Assembly (NCBI RefSeq): GCF_030528505.1
Contig: NZ_JAUMYS010000030.1
Coordinates: forward strand, 1 to 36,649
Reading direction: 5' to 3'
Length of the DNA stretch: 36,649 nucleotides
Source: Tannerella sp.
GTDB lineage: Bacteria; Bacteroidota; Bacteroidia; Bacteroidales; Tannerellaceae
Below, piece after piece: positions 17,589 through 25,489 of this stretch; the first letter of the stretch is position 1, and every line of letters starts with the position of its first letter. Made by a program: the position numbers and the translations under genes. Below the pieces are notes generated by a model. The model made no database searches, was not told the origin of the DNA, and was given only the letters and a program-made list of their open reading frames with translations.

Positions 17589-17672
17589 ATCGTTGGACTT
17601 CAGAAGTCCAAATTCATACTTCAGAAGACCATCGTTGGACTTCGGAAGACCAAAATCAAACTTTCGAAGTCC
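17589..17672. repeat. Array C: four 21-bp repeats overlapping the end of cstA
   Basis: Four contiguous 21-bp units start at 17589, 17610, 17631 and 17652 and alternate between two types, giving a 42-bp higher period (ATCGTTGGACTTC at 17589 and 17631). The core is a near-palindrome; GGACTTCAGAAGTCC at 17595-17609 is perfect apart from its central base. On the minus strand the units spell heptapeptides GLLKSND, GLLKYEF, GLPKSND and GLRKFDF in one frame. That frame is not cstA's: cstA ends inside the last unit with its TGA at 17656-17658. The palindromic core could form hairpins in the cstA 3' UTR. Confidence 0.9.
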
Positions 17673-19074
17673 GTCCGCGAGTATAGAACAGTAACAGAGC
17701 GAGCAATGCCGCACCGGTACCGATGGCCTGCGACAGTCCGATGGGCAAGCCGAAACATTCGGGTGCCACAAGCAGGTAGGTGGTACAGACGGCCGTCATG
17801 AAAAGCGCAGGAATCAGCGCAACGAAGTAGAACTTACCCTTCTTGGCGAGATAAACCGTCACCGCCCAGAGCGTAAAAACGGCCAACGTCTGATTGGTCC
17901 ATGCAAAATAGCGCCAAATCATATTGAACCCTCCGGCATCTTTCTGGCTGTAAATGAGTATGCCGAACGTAACAAGGAAAACCGGAACGGAGATCAGAAG
18001 TCGCTTCGCGATAGGCTTCTGACTGATGTGCGTAAAATCGGCGATGATCAGCCGCGCCGAACGAAGCGCCGTATCGCCCGATGTGATCGGGGCGGCAATA
18101 ACCCCAAGCAGCGCGAGCAATCCTCCGAAGGTTCCGAGCCATTCTTTCGTGATCGCATCGACCACGATGGCGGCGTTGCTCTCTCCCATACCATTCTCCT
18201 GAAAGAAATACGTCGCTGCGGCCGCCCAAATTAAGGCGATAATCCCTTCGGTAATCATGGCGCCGAAGAAGACGGGGCGCGCATGTCGTTCGGTGCGTAT
18301 GCAGCGCGCCATCAGCGGGCTTTGCGTGGCATGGAAACCGGAAATCGCTCCGCAAGCGATGCTGACGAACATGATGGGGAAGATAGGCAGCACATCGGCC
18401 TGCGGGTTGGTGTTGGCCAGCCCGTCTGTGAGTTCGGGCAAGACCGGAAAACGTATCAACAAAGCGACGAGAATACCGATCGCCATAAAAATCAACGCAA
18501 ACGCAAAAAGAGGATAAACTTTTCCGATGATTTTATCGACCGGCAACAACGTAGCCAAAATATAATATACGAAGATGATGCCGATCCAGAAGGTGACGTT
18601 CAGATGTTCGGGCGTGAGCTTGGCCAACAGTCCGGCCGGTCCGGCCACGAACGTGACACCGACAAGGATCATCAGCAGCACCGTAAATCCGCGTGTAAAC
18701 TGCTTACAGCCCTTCCCCAGATAACGACCGATGATTTCGGGCAAGCTCTCTCCATCGTGACGAAGCGAGAGCATAGCTGCCATAAAGTCATGAACCGCAC
18801 CGGCAAAGATACTTCCCAGCACGATCCACAGGAAAGAGGCCGTGCCGAACTTTGCTCCCATGATGGCACCGAAAATCGGTCCCAATCCGGCGATGTTCAG
18901 GAACTGAATCATGAAGATACGCCACGTCGGCATCGGGATATAATCGACGCCGTCCTCGCGCGTATAAGCCGGTGTACGACGTTGCGGATCAATCCCGAAG
19001 ATACGTTCAATTACGGCTCCATAGATAAAGTACCCGACAATCAGCGCGGCCAGGCAGCAAAGAAATGTAATCAT
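17656..19074 (-). CDS. cstA: CstA-family carbon starvation / pyruvate transporter
   Basis: This 472-aa polytopic inner-membrane protein has about 12-13 TM segments and belongs to the CstA/BtsT family, known in enteric bacteria for pyruvate or peptide uptake. Family motifs include FLNIAGLGPIFGAIMG (about residues 58-73) and GAKFGTASFLWIVLGSI just after. It is the short form typical of Bacteroidetes; E. coli CstA is about 700 aa. Its ATG overlaps the yqeY-like stop (ATGA, 19071-19074), so it is translationally coupled to the end of the dcw operon. Its last four codons and stop lie inside array C. Substrate in this organism is not established. Confidence 0.9.
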   Translation of the reverse strand: MITFLCCLAALIVGYFIYGAVIERIFGIDPQRRTPAYTREDGVDYIPMPTWRIFMIQFLNIAGLGPIFGAIMGAKFGTASFLWIVLGSIFAGAVHDFMAAMLSLRHDGESLPEIIGRYLGKGCKQFTRGFTVLLMILVGVTFVAGPAGLLAKLTPEHLNVTFWIGIIFVYYILATLLPVDKIIGKVYPLFAFALIFMAIGILVALLIRFPVLPELTDGLANTNPQADVLPIFPIMFVSIACGAISGFHATQSPLMARCIRTERHARPVFFGAMITEGIIALIWAAAATYFFQENGMGESNAAIVVDAITKEWLGTFGGLLALLGVIAAPITSGDTALRSARLIIADFTHISQKPIAKRLLISVPVFLVTFGILIYSQKDAGGFNMIWRYFAWTNQTLAVFTLWAVTVYLAKKGKFYFVALIPALFMTAVCTTYLLVAPECFGLPIGLSQAIGTGAALLALLLFYTRGRTSKV

Positions 19075-19520
19075 GCGAGCAGCCTTTTCACGACCTCGGA
19101 GATGGCTCCGCCTTCGGCCTTACCGGATAAGGCTTTTGAAGCAAGCCCCATCACCTTGCCCATTTCTTTGAGTGAAGTTGCGCCCACCTCGGCAATGATT
19201 TTTTTCACCTCCGCCTCAAGCGCTTCGGGCGAGAGTTGACTCGGCAGATAACCTTCGAGCGCTTTCACCTGCTCCAACTCCGCTTCGGCAAGGTCGGCAC
19301 GATTCTGTTCCGTATAAATGCGGGCGGACTCGCGACCTTGTTTAACTAACTTCTGGAGGATTTTCAATGCCGCCTCATCGGTGAGCGTATCATCAGCACC
19401 CGGAGCGGTTTTAGCTTCCAGAAAGTACTTTTTCGCGTTACGTAGGGCTTCCAGTCTTACTTTGTCTTTCGCCAGCATGGCGGCTTTGATGTCGTTACTA
19501 ACCTGATCGAATATATTCAT
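19071..19520 (-). CDS. yqeY: YqeY/GatB-like domain protein
   Basis: This 149-aa protein is a stand-alone GatB/YqeY domain, normal length for YqeY. This domain resembles the tRNA-binding tail of the GatB amidotransferase subunit; the cellular role of free YqeY is not known. Visible features are a helical N-terminal half (MNIFDQVSNDIKAAMLAKD) and the conserved C-terminal region with LEGYLPSQLS (about residues 88-97) and SLKEMGKVMG. It lies 33 nt downstream of ftsZ and overlaps cstA by 4 bp. Confidence 0.9.
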   Translation of the reverse strand: MNIFDQVSNDIKAAMLAKDKVRLEALRNAKKYFLEAKTAPGADDTLTDEAALKILQKLVKQGRESARIYTEQNRADLAEAELEQVKALEGYLPSQLSPEALEAEVKKIIAEVGATSLKEMGKVMGLASKALSGKAEGGAISEVVKRLLA

Positions 19521-19553
19521 ATTGTTTATTTTAAATTGTTTGTGTTTGAAGCA

Positions 19554-20915
19554 TTATCCTATTCGAAAGCTGATTTTAGGCTTTCCCGGCTGCGGCATCT
19601 GCCCTTCAGGGGCTTGTGTATGATGCTCTCCGGCATTTTTGCTGCGGGCACGGAGCAGCAACTTCGGGTCGCGACTGTATGTCGGGTTCTCTTCCAACAA
19701 GGTAATGATCGCGTCGTCATCGAGTTCGTTGGCCGTCAGCACGGCAATACTCGCATGCATGACCTTATGCGGGATGCGCTTGCTTCCCGATTTCTTGCCG
19801 TAATATTTCGCGATCAGCTCTTTCTCGCGCTCTTTCGTCCGGAGACGTTCTTCTTCTTCCATGATCTCGGCTTCGCTCATACGCGCGCGCTGACTGTCAT
19901 GAATGTCTTTGATTTCGGGGATCGATTCCAGATCGAAACCGGTAGCCAGTACGGTAAATTTAACCTTGCCTTTCAGCGACTCGTCGATGGCCGTTCCCCA
20001 AATCACCTCGATATCTTCGCCGAATTGCTTCATGAATTCCGTCATATAGCGAACCTCATCCATCCGCAGCTCGTTGCCGTCCGCCTCCTGAGTATTGCTG
20101 CTGAACGAAATGTTAAAGAGAATCTTCTTGGCATTCGAGATCTCGTTGTTATTGAGCAGCGGAGATCGGAGCGCATCCTGAATGGCTTGCTCCAGCCGGC
20201 CTTCGCCTTCGCCGTATCCGTTGCTGATCAGCGCTACGCCGCCGTCCTGCAACGTCGTTTTGACATCGGCAAAGTCGAGGTTGATGACTCCGTCGAGCGT
20301 GATGATTTCGGCAATGCTCTTGGCCGCGACCGTCAACGTATCGTCCGCTTTTTTAAAGGCGTTGAGCATGGTCAGATCGGGATAGATTTCGTTCAGCCGC
20401 TCGTTGTTCACGACCAGCAGCGCATCCACGTTCCGGCTGATGGCTTCGACACCGTTCAAGGCCTGAATGATTTTGGGCGGGCCTTCGAAAAGAAACGGGA
20501 TCGTGACGATACCGACCGTGAGAATCCCCATATCTTTGGCTATTTGAGCAATCACCGGAGCCGCCCCCGTCCCGGTTCCGCCTCCCATCCCGGCGGTGAT
20601 GAAGACCATTTTCGTACCGTCGTTCAGCATCGCGTAGATTTCTTCTTCACTCTCTTTGGCCGCCAGTTCGGCACGCTCCGGATTATTTCCCGCACCGAGC
20701 CCTTCGGTCACCGTGCGTCCCAACGCGATCTTGACAGGCACTTCCGAACGCGACAAGGCCTGACTGTCCGTATTGCAAAGCACAAAAGAAACATCATGGA
20801 TACCCTCCTTATACATGTGTGTGACAGCGTTTCCGCCGCCACCACCGACACCGACCACTTTGATGATCTTGCGCGTATCTGTCGGGAGATTGAATTGTAA
20901 TATCGTATTACTCAT
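19554..20915 (-). CDS. ftsZ: Cell division GTPase FtsZ
   Basis: This 453-aa tubulin homologue forms the cytokinetic ring. The GTP-binding signature GGGTGTG is at residues 111-117, the N-terminal glycine loop VGVGGGGGNA at 21-30, and the catalytic T7 loop NLDFAD at 212-217. After the globular core (to about residue 320) comes a long charged linker rich in Glu, Arg and Lys. The tail ends KPKISFRIG, which differs from the E. coli DIPAFLRKQ peptide, so FtsA binding probably uses a lineage-specific tail. It starts 24 nt after ftsA and has no clear Shine-Dalgarno sequence. Confidence 0.98.
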   Translation of the reverse strand: MSNTILQFNLPTDTRKIIKVVGVGGGGGNAVTHMYKEGIHDVSFVLCNTDSQALSRSEVPVKIALGRTVTEGLGAGNNPERAELAAKESEEEIYAMLNDGTKMVFITAGMGGGTGTGAAPVIAQIAKDMGILTVGIVTIPFLFEGPPKIIQALNGVEAISRNVDALLVVNNERLNEIYPDLTMLNAFKKADDTLTVAAKSIAEIITLDGVINLDFADVKTTLQDGGVALISNGYGEGEGRLEQAIQDALRSPLLNNNEISNAKKILFNISFSSNTQEADGNELRMDEVRYMTEFMKQFGEDIEVIWGTAIDESLKGKVKFTVLATGFDLESIPEIKDIHDSQRARMSEAEIMEEEERLRTKEREKELIAKYYGKKSGSKRIPHKVMHASIAVLTANELDDDAIITLLEENPTYSRDPKLLLRARSKNAGEHHTQAPEGQMPQPGKPKISFRIG

Positions 20916-20939
20916 AATCGTATGCGTTTATTCTACTGT

Positions 20940-22268
20940 TTAATCTTCGTCGAAAAGCCCTTTGGCAAATTTTCCGAATCCGCCCAAAAGGCTGCCTTTC
21001 TTTTGTTTCGAAGGCTTCTGCGGAGCAGGTTTCTCCACCACTTCCTCCTCTTCCTCCTCCGAGCTGTGGTCATCTTCCGTCACGGGATCGGAGTCAGCCG
21101 TTCGTTGTTGGTGAAGGAGTTCGATACAATTTTCCGTTCCCTGTAACAGAACGGCAATCGCACTCATGTAGCGCGGATTGCCTACCATATCGTTTTCGTT
21201 TTCGAGCAGTCCTTTTCGAATCGCCGAATAACGAACATCCTGTCTGAAACGTTCGCGCACCATCTCCTGTAAGTTCTTCAACGACGCGGCACCGCCGGTA
21301 AGTACAATTCCTGCACCTAATGCGTCTTTCAGACCGTTTTCCTCCAAACGAGCATAGACGTTCTCGACAATCTCTCTGGTACGCGCTTCAACAACAGTAT
21401 TGATCTCGCTCAGATCAATCTCCCGCATGCCGGCTCCTTCCACAGCTCCCAAGGAGACTGTTCCGTCCTGTGTCTTATCGGGCATGGCATTGCCGTACGT
21501 GATCTTCAGCCGCTCCGCCTCCGATGCTACAAGATGGAGACTCGTCAGGTCGCGTGTAATCAGATTGCCACCCAACGGAATGACGGATAAATGTTTCAGC
21601 GCCCCGTTCTTGTAAACGACCAACGAAGTAACACCGGCGCCGAAATCGATCACCGCACATCCCAGTTCTTTCTCGTCGGGACTCAGCATGGCATCGGCCA
21701 AAGCGAGGGGTGAGACGATGATTCCGGCGACCGTAATGTGCGCCTGATTTTCGATGCTGTTAATAACAGACTTTCGGATGATAGGCTGTCCAACAATCAG
21801 TTTATATCGCGCCTCAATGCGCTTGCAAGGGATGCCCACCGGATTGTTCGTACGCTTGTCGTCGAGATAATATACCGGAGGAGCGATAGCCAGCACGTCG
21901 AGCATATCCGGATGATAGTTCCTGCACTGATTGTTCAGGAGTCGGATATCTTCTTCTGTCACGAAAGCATCGGCATTGATCGTACGCACTTCGGAATGGT
22001 CGATCGTACGAAGAGATTGTCCTCCGATCCCGATATATACCTTCTCGATACGGGAATTCGGGAGTTTGTTTTGCAGCTCCAGGATCAGTCGCTTGATACG
22101 AATCGCCGTCTCCGCCACATTATGGATGCATCCGCGTTGAATGCAGAATGTCGACTCTTTGACCTCATCGGCTACCAGCGTAAATGTTCCCCGGGCATTT
22201 TTCTTCCCGATTATTCCGACCAGATGAGAAGTTCCCAAGTAAATCGCTACAATATAATCTGTCACCAT
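20940..22268 (-). CDS. ftsA: Cell division protein FtsA (actin-like FtsZ anchor)
   Basis: This 442-aa actin-family protein tethers FtsZ filaments to the membrane. I start it at the ATG at 22268 (MVTDYIVAIYLGTS), which matches the family opening; an ATG at 22292 would add eight residues and overlap ftsQ by 20 bp. Visible motifs are the phosphate-1 loop AIYLGTSH (about residues 8-15), the phosphate-2 segment VIDFGAGVTSLVV and the adenosine segment GIVLTGGAASLKNL. An acidic linker (a run of six Glu) precedes a C-terminal amphipathic helix, GGFGKFAKGLF, the membrane-targeting sequence. The phosphate-1 loop has Tyr where relatives have Asp or Glu. Confidence 0.96.
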   Translation of the reverse strand: MVTDYIVAIYLGTSHLVGIIGKKNARGTFTLVADEVKESTFCIQRGCIHNVAETAIRIKRLILELQNKLPNSRIEKVYIGIGGQSLRTIDHSEVRTINADAFVTEEDIRLLNNQCRNYHPDMLDVLAIAPPVYYLDDKRTNNPVGIPCKRIEARYKLIVGQPIIRKSVINSIENQAHITVAGIIVSPLALADAMLSPDEKELGCAVIDFGAGVTSLVVYKNGALKHLSVIPLGGNLITRDLTSLHLVASEAERLKITYGNAMPDKTQDGTVSLGAVEGAGMREIDLSEINTVVEARTREIVENVYARLEENGLKDALGAGIVLTGGAASLKNLQEMVRERFRQDVRYSAIRKGLLENENDMVGNPRYMSAIAVLLQGTENCIELLHQQRTADSDPVTEDDHSSEEEEEEVVEKPAPQKPSKQKKGSLLGGFGKFAKGLFDED

Positions 22269-22272
22269 AAGT

Positions 22273-23001
22273 TTATTTTTTTGTACAAACAATCTGGTTT
22301 TTGTATTTCAAATTAATAATCCTGTATTTCTCCCAGCCCACTTTTGGGATGGCCTGCTCGTAAAAGAGCTGCAAATGATCCATTTTTTCCCTGAAGTCGT
22401 CAAAGCCGCCCAGAAAGATGCGATGATCTCCTACCCGCGGGATCAGCTCCACCTCTTTATTGGGATAAACATAAATCTGCTCGATTTGGTTGTTCCAAAA
22501 ATCATGTTTCTGCAAAAATAGTGCAAATTTATATAAATCCGTTGTCGCGAATGATTTTTCTATATTTCCGCTGGCAATCGGAAGGTAAGTTGCATAACGC
22601 GGACTGACAGGCATAATGTGTCCGCGTTCATCGATATAATAACTCCCCTGCGTGCTGAAAACGCGTAAAACAGGCGTCTTCTGCGTAACCTCGATGTTGA
22701 TGTTGCCCGACGGTGTTTTATAGACATTCACACGATCGATCAGTTCATTGCCGGCTATTTTTCGTTCGATCTTCTCGGTATTGATATCTCGAAGACGCTG
22801 ATTGAGCGGGTAAAGCGACGTATGTTTAAGGATGGAAAGCACATCCTGTCTGTCGATAAAATGCCTGTCCGCACTGTCTTTCACCACTACCGTCACCTGA
22901 CGGCACACGCCATCTTCTTCTTTGCCGTTCATCAGGATAACAACAAAGACCAAGTAGCAAAAAAGTACGACGGCTACGATGACGGACAGGATTTTTTTCA
23001 T
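22273..23001 (-). CDS. ftsQ: Divisome protein FtsQ/DivIB
   Basis: This 242-aa single-pass membrane protein has one N-terminal TM helix (about residues 4-24) and a periplasmic part. That part begins with a POTRA-like segment (VTVVVKDSADRHFIDRQDV region, about 36-105) and continues into a beta domain. It links early and late division proteins in the periplasm. Sequence conservation of FtsQ is low; the call rests on topology, size and its position between murC and ftsA. Its ATG overlaps the murC stop by 4 bp, and ftsA follows 4 nt after its own stop. Confidence 0.9.
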   Translation of the reverse strand: MKKILSVIVAVVLFCYLVFVVILMNGKEEDGVCRQVTVVVKDSADRHFIDRQDVLSILKHTSLYPLNQRLRDINTEKIERKIAGNELIDRVNVYKTPSGNINIEVTQKTPVLRVFSTQGSYYIDERGHIMPVSPRYATYLPIASGNIEKSFATTDLYKFALFLQKHDFWNNQIEQIYVYPNKEVELIPRVGDHRIFLGGFDDFREKMDHLQLFYEQAIPKVGWEKYRIINLKYKNQIVCTKK

Positions 23002-24377
23002 CGGCTTTCCAATATTTGACAGACAGGTTCTACCAGCCGGTCGATATCGCCGGCACCGAGCATCAGAAGCACTTCATACGTGCCGTTGGCGATGATGTCC
23101 GGCAATTCTTCTTTCGTACAGCATCGTTTGTCGGCAATCGTCACTTTGTCGAGAATCATTTGCGAGGTAACCCCCGAAATCGGTTCCTCACGTGCCGGAT
23201 AGATGTCCAACAGGATCAGCTCGTCGAGGAGCGAAAGACTCGATGCAAACGCATCGGCAAAATCACGTGTACGGGTGTACAAGTGAGGCTGAAAAACGCC
23301 CGTCACTTTACGCCCGGCATACAGTTCCTTCACAGATGCGATGCTGTTCTGTAACTCCTCCGGATGATGCGCGTAGTCATCGATCACGACGAGATGTTCC
23401 TTCTTCAAACGAATATCGAAACGCCGTTCGACACCCGCGAACGATTGCATCGCCGCGCGAATTTCGTCGGGACGGACGCCGTTTAACCAAGCCAGCGCAA
23501 TGGCCAAAAGACTATTTTCGATATTGACACGCGCCGGAACGCCTAACGAAATATCCGGTATGCGAATGTCCGGCCCCAGAAAGTCGAACACGATTTCTCC
23601 GTTTCCGATACGGATATGCTCGGCATGAAAATCGGCCGTCTCATCCGATGCGGAGTAGGTATAAAGAGTGACGTCGTTCTGGAGACGAGGAGTCAGATCG
23701 ATTCCCTTTTTTAAGATGAGCGTTCCCCCGGGACGGATCAGCGAAGTAAACTTCTCAAAACTTTCGCGGTAAGCTTCGGCGGTACCGTAAATATCAAGGT
23801 GATCGGGATCGGCCGAAGTGATTCCTGCCATGTAGGGCCTCAGATGATGAAAAGAACGGTCGAACTCATCGGCCTCGATAACCGTCAGGTCGCTGTGCTC
23901 CGAAAGCAGCAGGTTGCTGTCGTAATTCTTCAGAATACCTCCCAAGAACGCATTGCCGTCGATATGCGACTGCTTCAGCAGATGCGCCGTCATGGACGAT
24001 ACGGTTGTCTTTCCATGCGTTCCGGCAATGCAAATTCCACGTGCCAAACGGGTAATCAGCCCGAGTAGCTGCGAACGTTTCAACACTTCGAAACCGTGCG
24101 ACCGGAAATACGCAAGCTCGCTATGTGTCTCCGGAACGGCAGGAGTATAGACGACGAGAGTTTTCTCGGGCGTCCGGAATGCTTCGGAGATTAGCTCTAC
24201 ATCATCGGTATAATGAATCTCTGCCCCTTCGTCACAGAGATGTTTCGTCAGCTTCGAAGGAGTCCGGTCATACCCTCCGACCCGAATGCCTTTGGCGAGG
24301 AAGTAGCGAATGAGGGAACTCATGCCGATACCTCCCGCCCCCACAAAATAAATCGATTGTATCTGGTCTATGTTCAT
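22998..24377 (-). CDS. murC: UDP-N-acetylmuramate--L-alanine ligase MurC
   Basis: This 459-aa cytoplasmic Mur ligase adds L-Ala to UDP-MurNAc, the first step of stem-peptide assembly. The N-terminal UDP-binding glycine loop is GAGGIGMS (residues 13-20). The ATP-binding P-loop of the central domain is GTHGKTT (119-125), with the His typical of MurC. The Mur ligase HPxE motif is seen as YAHHPEEL in the C-terminal third. It overlaps murG upstream and ftsQ downstream by 4 bp each. Confidence 0.97.
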   Translation of the reverse strand: MNIDQIQSIYFVGAGGIGMSSLIRYFLAKGIRVGGYDRTPSKLTKHLCDEGAEIHYTDDVELISEAFRTPEKTLVVYTPAVPETHSELAYFRSHGFEVLKRSQLLGLITRLARGICIAGTHGKTTVSSMTAHLLKQSHIDGNAFLGGILKNYDSNLLLSEHSDLTVIEADEFDRSFHHLRPYMAGITSADPDHLDIYGTAEAYRESFEKFTSLIRPGGTLILKKGIDLTPRLQNDVTLYTYSASDETADFHAEHIRIGNGEIVFDFLGPDIRIPDISLGVPARVNIENSLLAIALAWLNGVRPDEIRAAMQSFAGVERRFDIRLKKEHLVVIDDYAHHPEELQNSIASVKELYAGRKVTGVFQPHLYTRTRDFADAFASSLSLLDELILLDIYPAREEPISGVTSQMILDKVTIADKRCCTKEELPDIIANGTYEVLLMLGAGDIDRLVEPVCQILESR

Positions 24378-25489
24378 GATGAATGTTTTCGAATAAGTTT
24401 TTCAATTTCGTCGACGATACGTTCGGCGCTCCTGTGCTGTGCGAGCTGCCCGATATGTTCGCCGAACGACCGAAGCCGTTGCGTATCGGCCATCAGTTCC
24501 TTGATCGTGTCGGCCAAGCGGATACCCGCATTCTTGTCGGGAAGCAGAACAGCGCCCTGCCGATTGACTACGGCTAATGCATTTTTCGTCTGATGATCTT
24601 CCGCTACGTTGGGAGAAGGGATCAGAATCGCCGGTTTCTTGAGCAGACACAGCTCGGAGATGGTGCCGGCACCGGCCCGTGATACAACAAGGTCGGCAGC
24701 CGCATAAGCATAGTCCATCCGCGAAATAAAGTCGGAATACCAAATCAGTCCTTGCATATCTCTGCCGTCCAATTGTCGCTTAATCTCTTCGTAGTAATAT
24801 CGGCCGGTCTGCCAAATGAGCTGAATGCCGGAAGCGATCAAAGCCTCCAGACCGTTCAACATTCCCGTATTTATCGTACGTGCTCCAAGGCTTCCACCAA
24901 TCACCAAGACGGTTGGCCTGGCAGGTTCCAATCCGAAGTAGTCGAATGCTTCTTCTCTTTTTTCGAGACCGTGTTCAATATCTTTCCGTACCGGGTTACC
25001 GGTCAGCACAATCTTTTCCGCAGGGAAGAAACGTTCCAGGCCTTCGTAAGCCACGCATATTTTAGAGGCCCGTTTGCTTAACAGTTTATTTGTGACACCG
25101 GCATACGAATTCTGTTCTTGGATAAGGGTCGGTATACCTGCCGAAGCTGCTGCCCAGAGCACCGGTCCGCTGGCGTAACCGCCGAAGCCGACAGCGATGT
25201 CGGGACGAAACTCACGAACGATTTTTTTCGCCATCCGGAGGCTTTTGAGCAGTTTGCGCACCACTTCGATATTCCTCCACGGATGTGCTCTGTCAAAGCC
25301 GCAAATAGGCAGCCCGACGATCGGATATCCGGCAGCTGGCACACGCTCCATCTCCATCCGGTTGTCTGCCCCGACAAAGCGTATTTCCGCGTCCGGGAAA
25401 CGTTGCTTCAACGTGTTGGCAATCGATATGGCCGGAAAAATATGCCCTCCTGTACCACCTCCGCTGATGATGATTTTATAGTTGTTCAT
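24374..25489 (-). CDS. murG: Lipid II synthase MurG (GlcNAc transferase)
   Basis: This 371-aa membrane-associated GT28 glycosyltransferase moves GlcNAc from UDP-GlcNAc to lipid I, making lipid II. The N-terminal glycine loop GGGTGGH is at residues 10-16, the second loop is VIGGSLGARTIN, and the C-terminal donor-binding segment is SRAGAGTISELCL. Its start lies inside the end of ftsW (14-bp overlap), and its stop overlaps murC by 4 bp, so translation is probably coupled. Confidence 0.97.
   Translation of the reverse strand: MNNYKIIISGGGTGGHIFPAISIANTLKQRFPDAEIRFVGADNRMEMERVPAAGYPIVGLPICGFDRAHPWRNIEVVRKLLKSLRMAKKIVREFRPDIAVGFGGYASGPVLWAAASAGIPTLIQEQNSYAGVTNKLLSKRASKICVAYEGLERFFPAEKIVLTGNPVRKDIEHGLEKREEAFDYFGLEPARPTVLVIGGSLGARTINTGMLNGLEALIASGIQLIWQTGRYYYEEIKRQLDGRDMQGLIWYSDFISRMDYAYAAADLVVSRAGAGTISELCLLKKPAILIPSPNVAEDHQTKNALAVVNRQGAVLLPDKNAGIRLADTIKELMADTQRLRSFGEHIGQLAQHRSAERIVDEIEKLIRKHSS

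Noticed and set aside
17556..17771. Minus-strand frame containing GLLKSND heptads
   Set aside because: It overlaps the 3' end of cstA in another frame and is produced by array C; there is no start or codon support.
18283..19239. 318-codon + frame opposite cstA and yqeY
   Set aside because: Low-complexity, highly charged translation typical of an antisense shadow of a membrane-protein gene.
19536..20900. 454-codon open frame on the + strand opposite ftsZ
   Set aside because: It is antisense to the clear ftsZ gene and its length reflects ftsZ codon bias; no domain or initiation signal.
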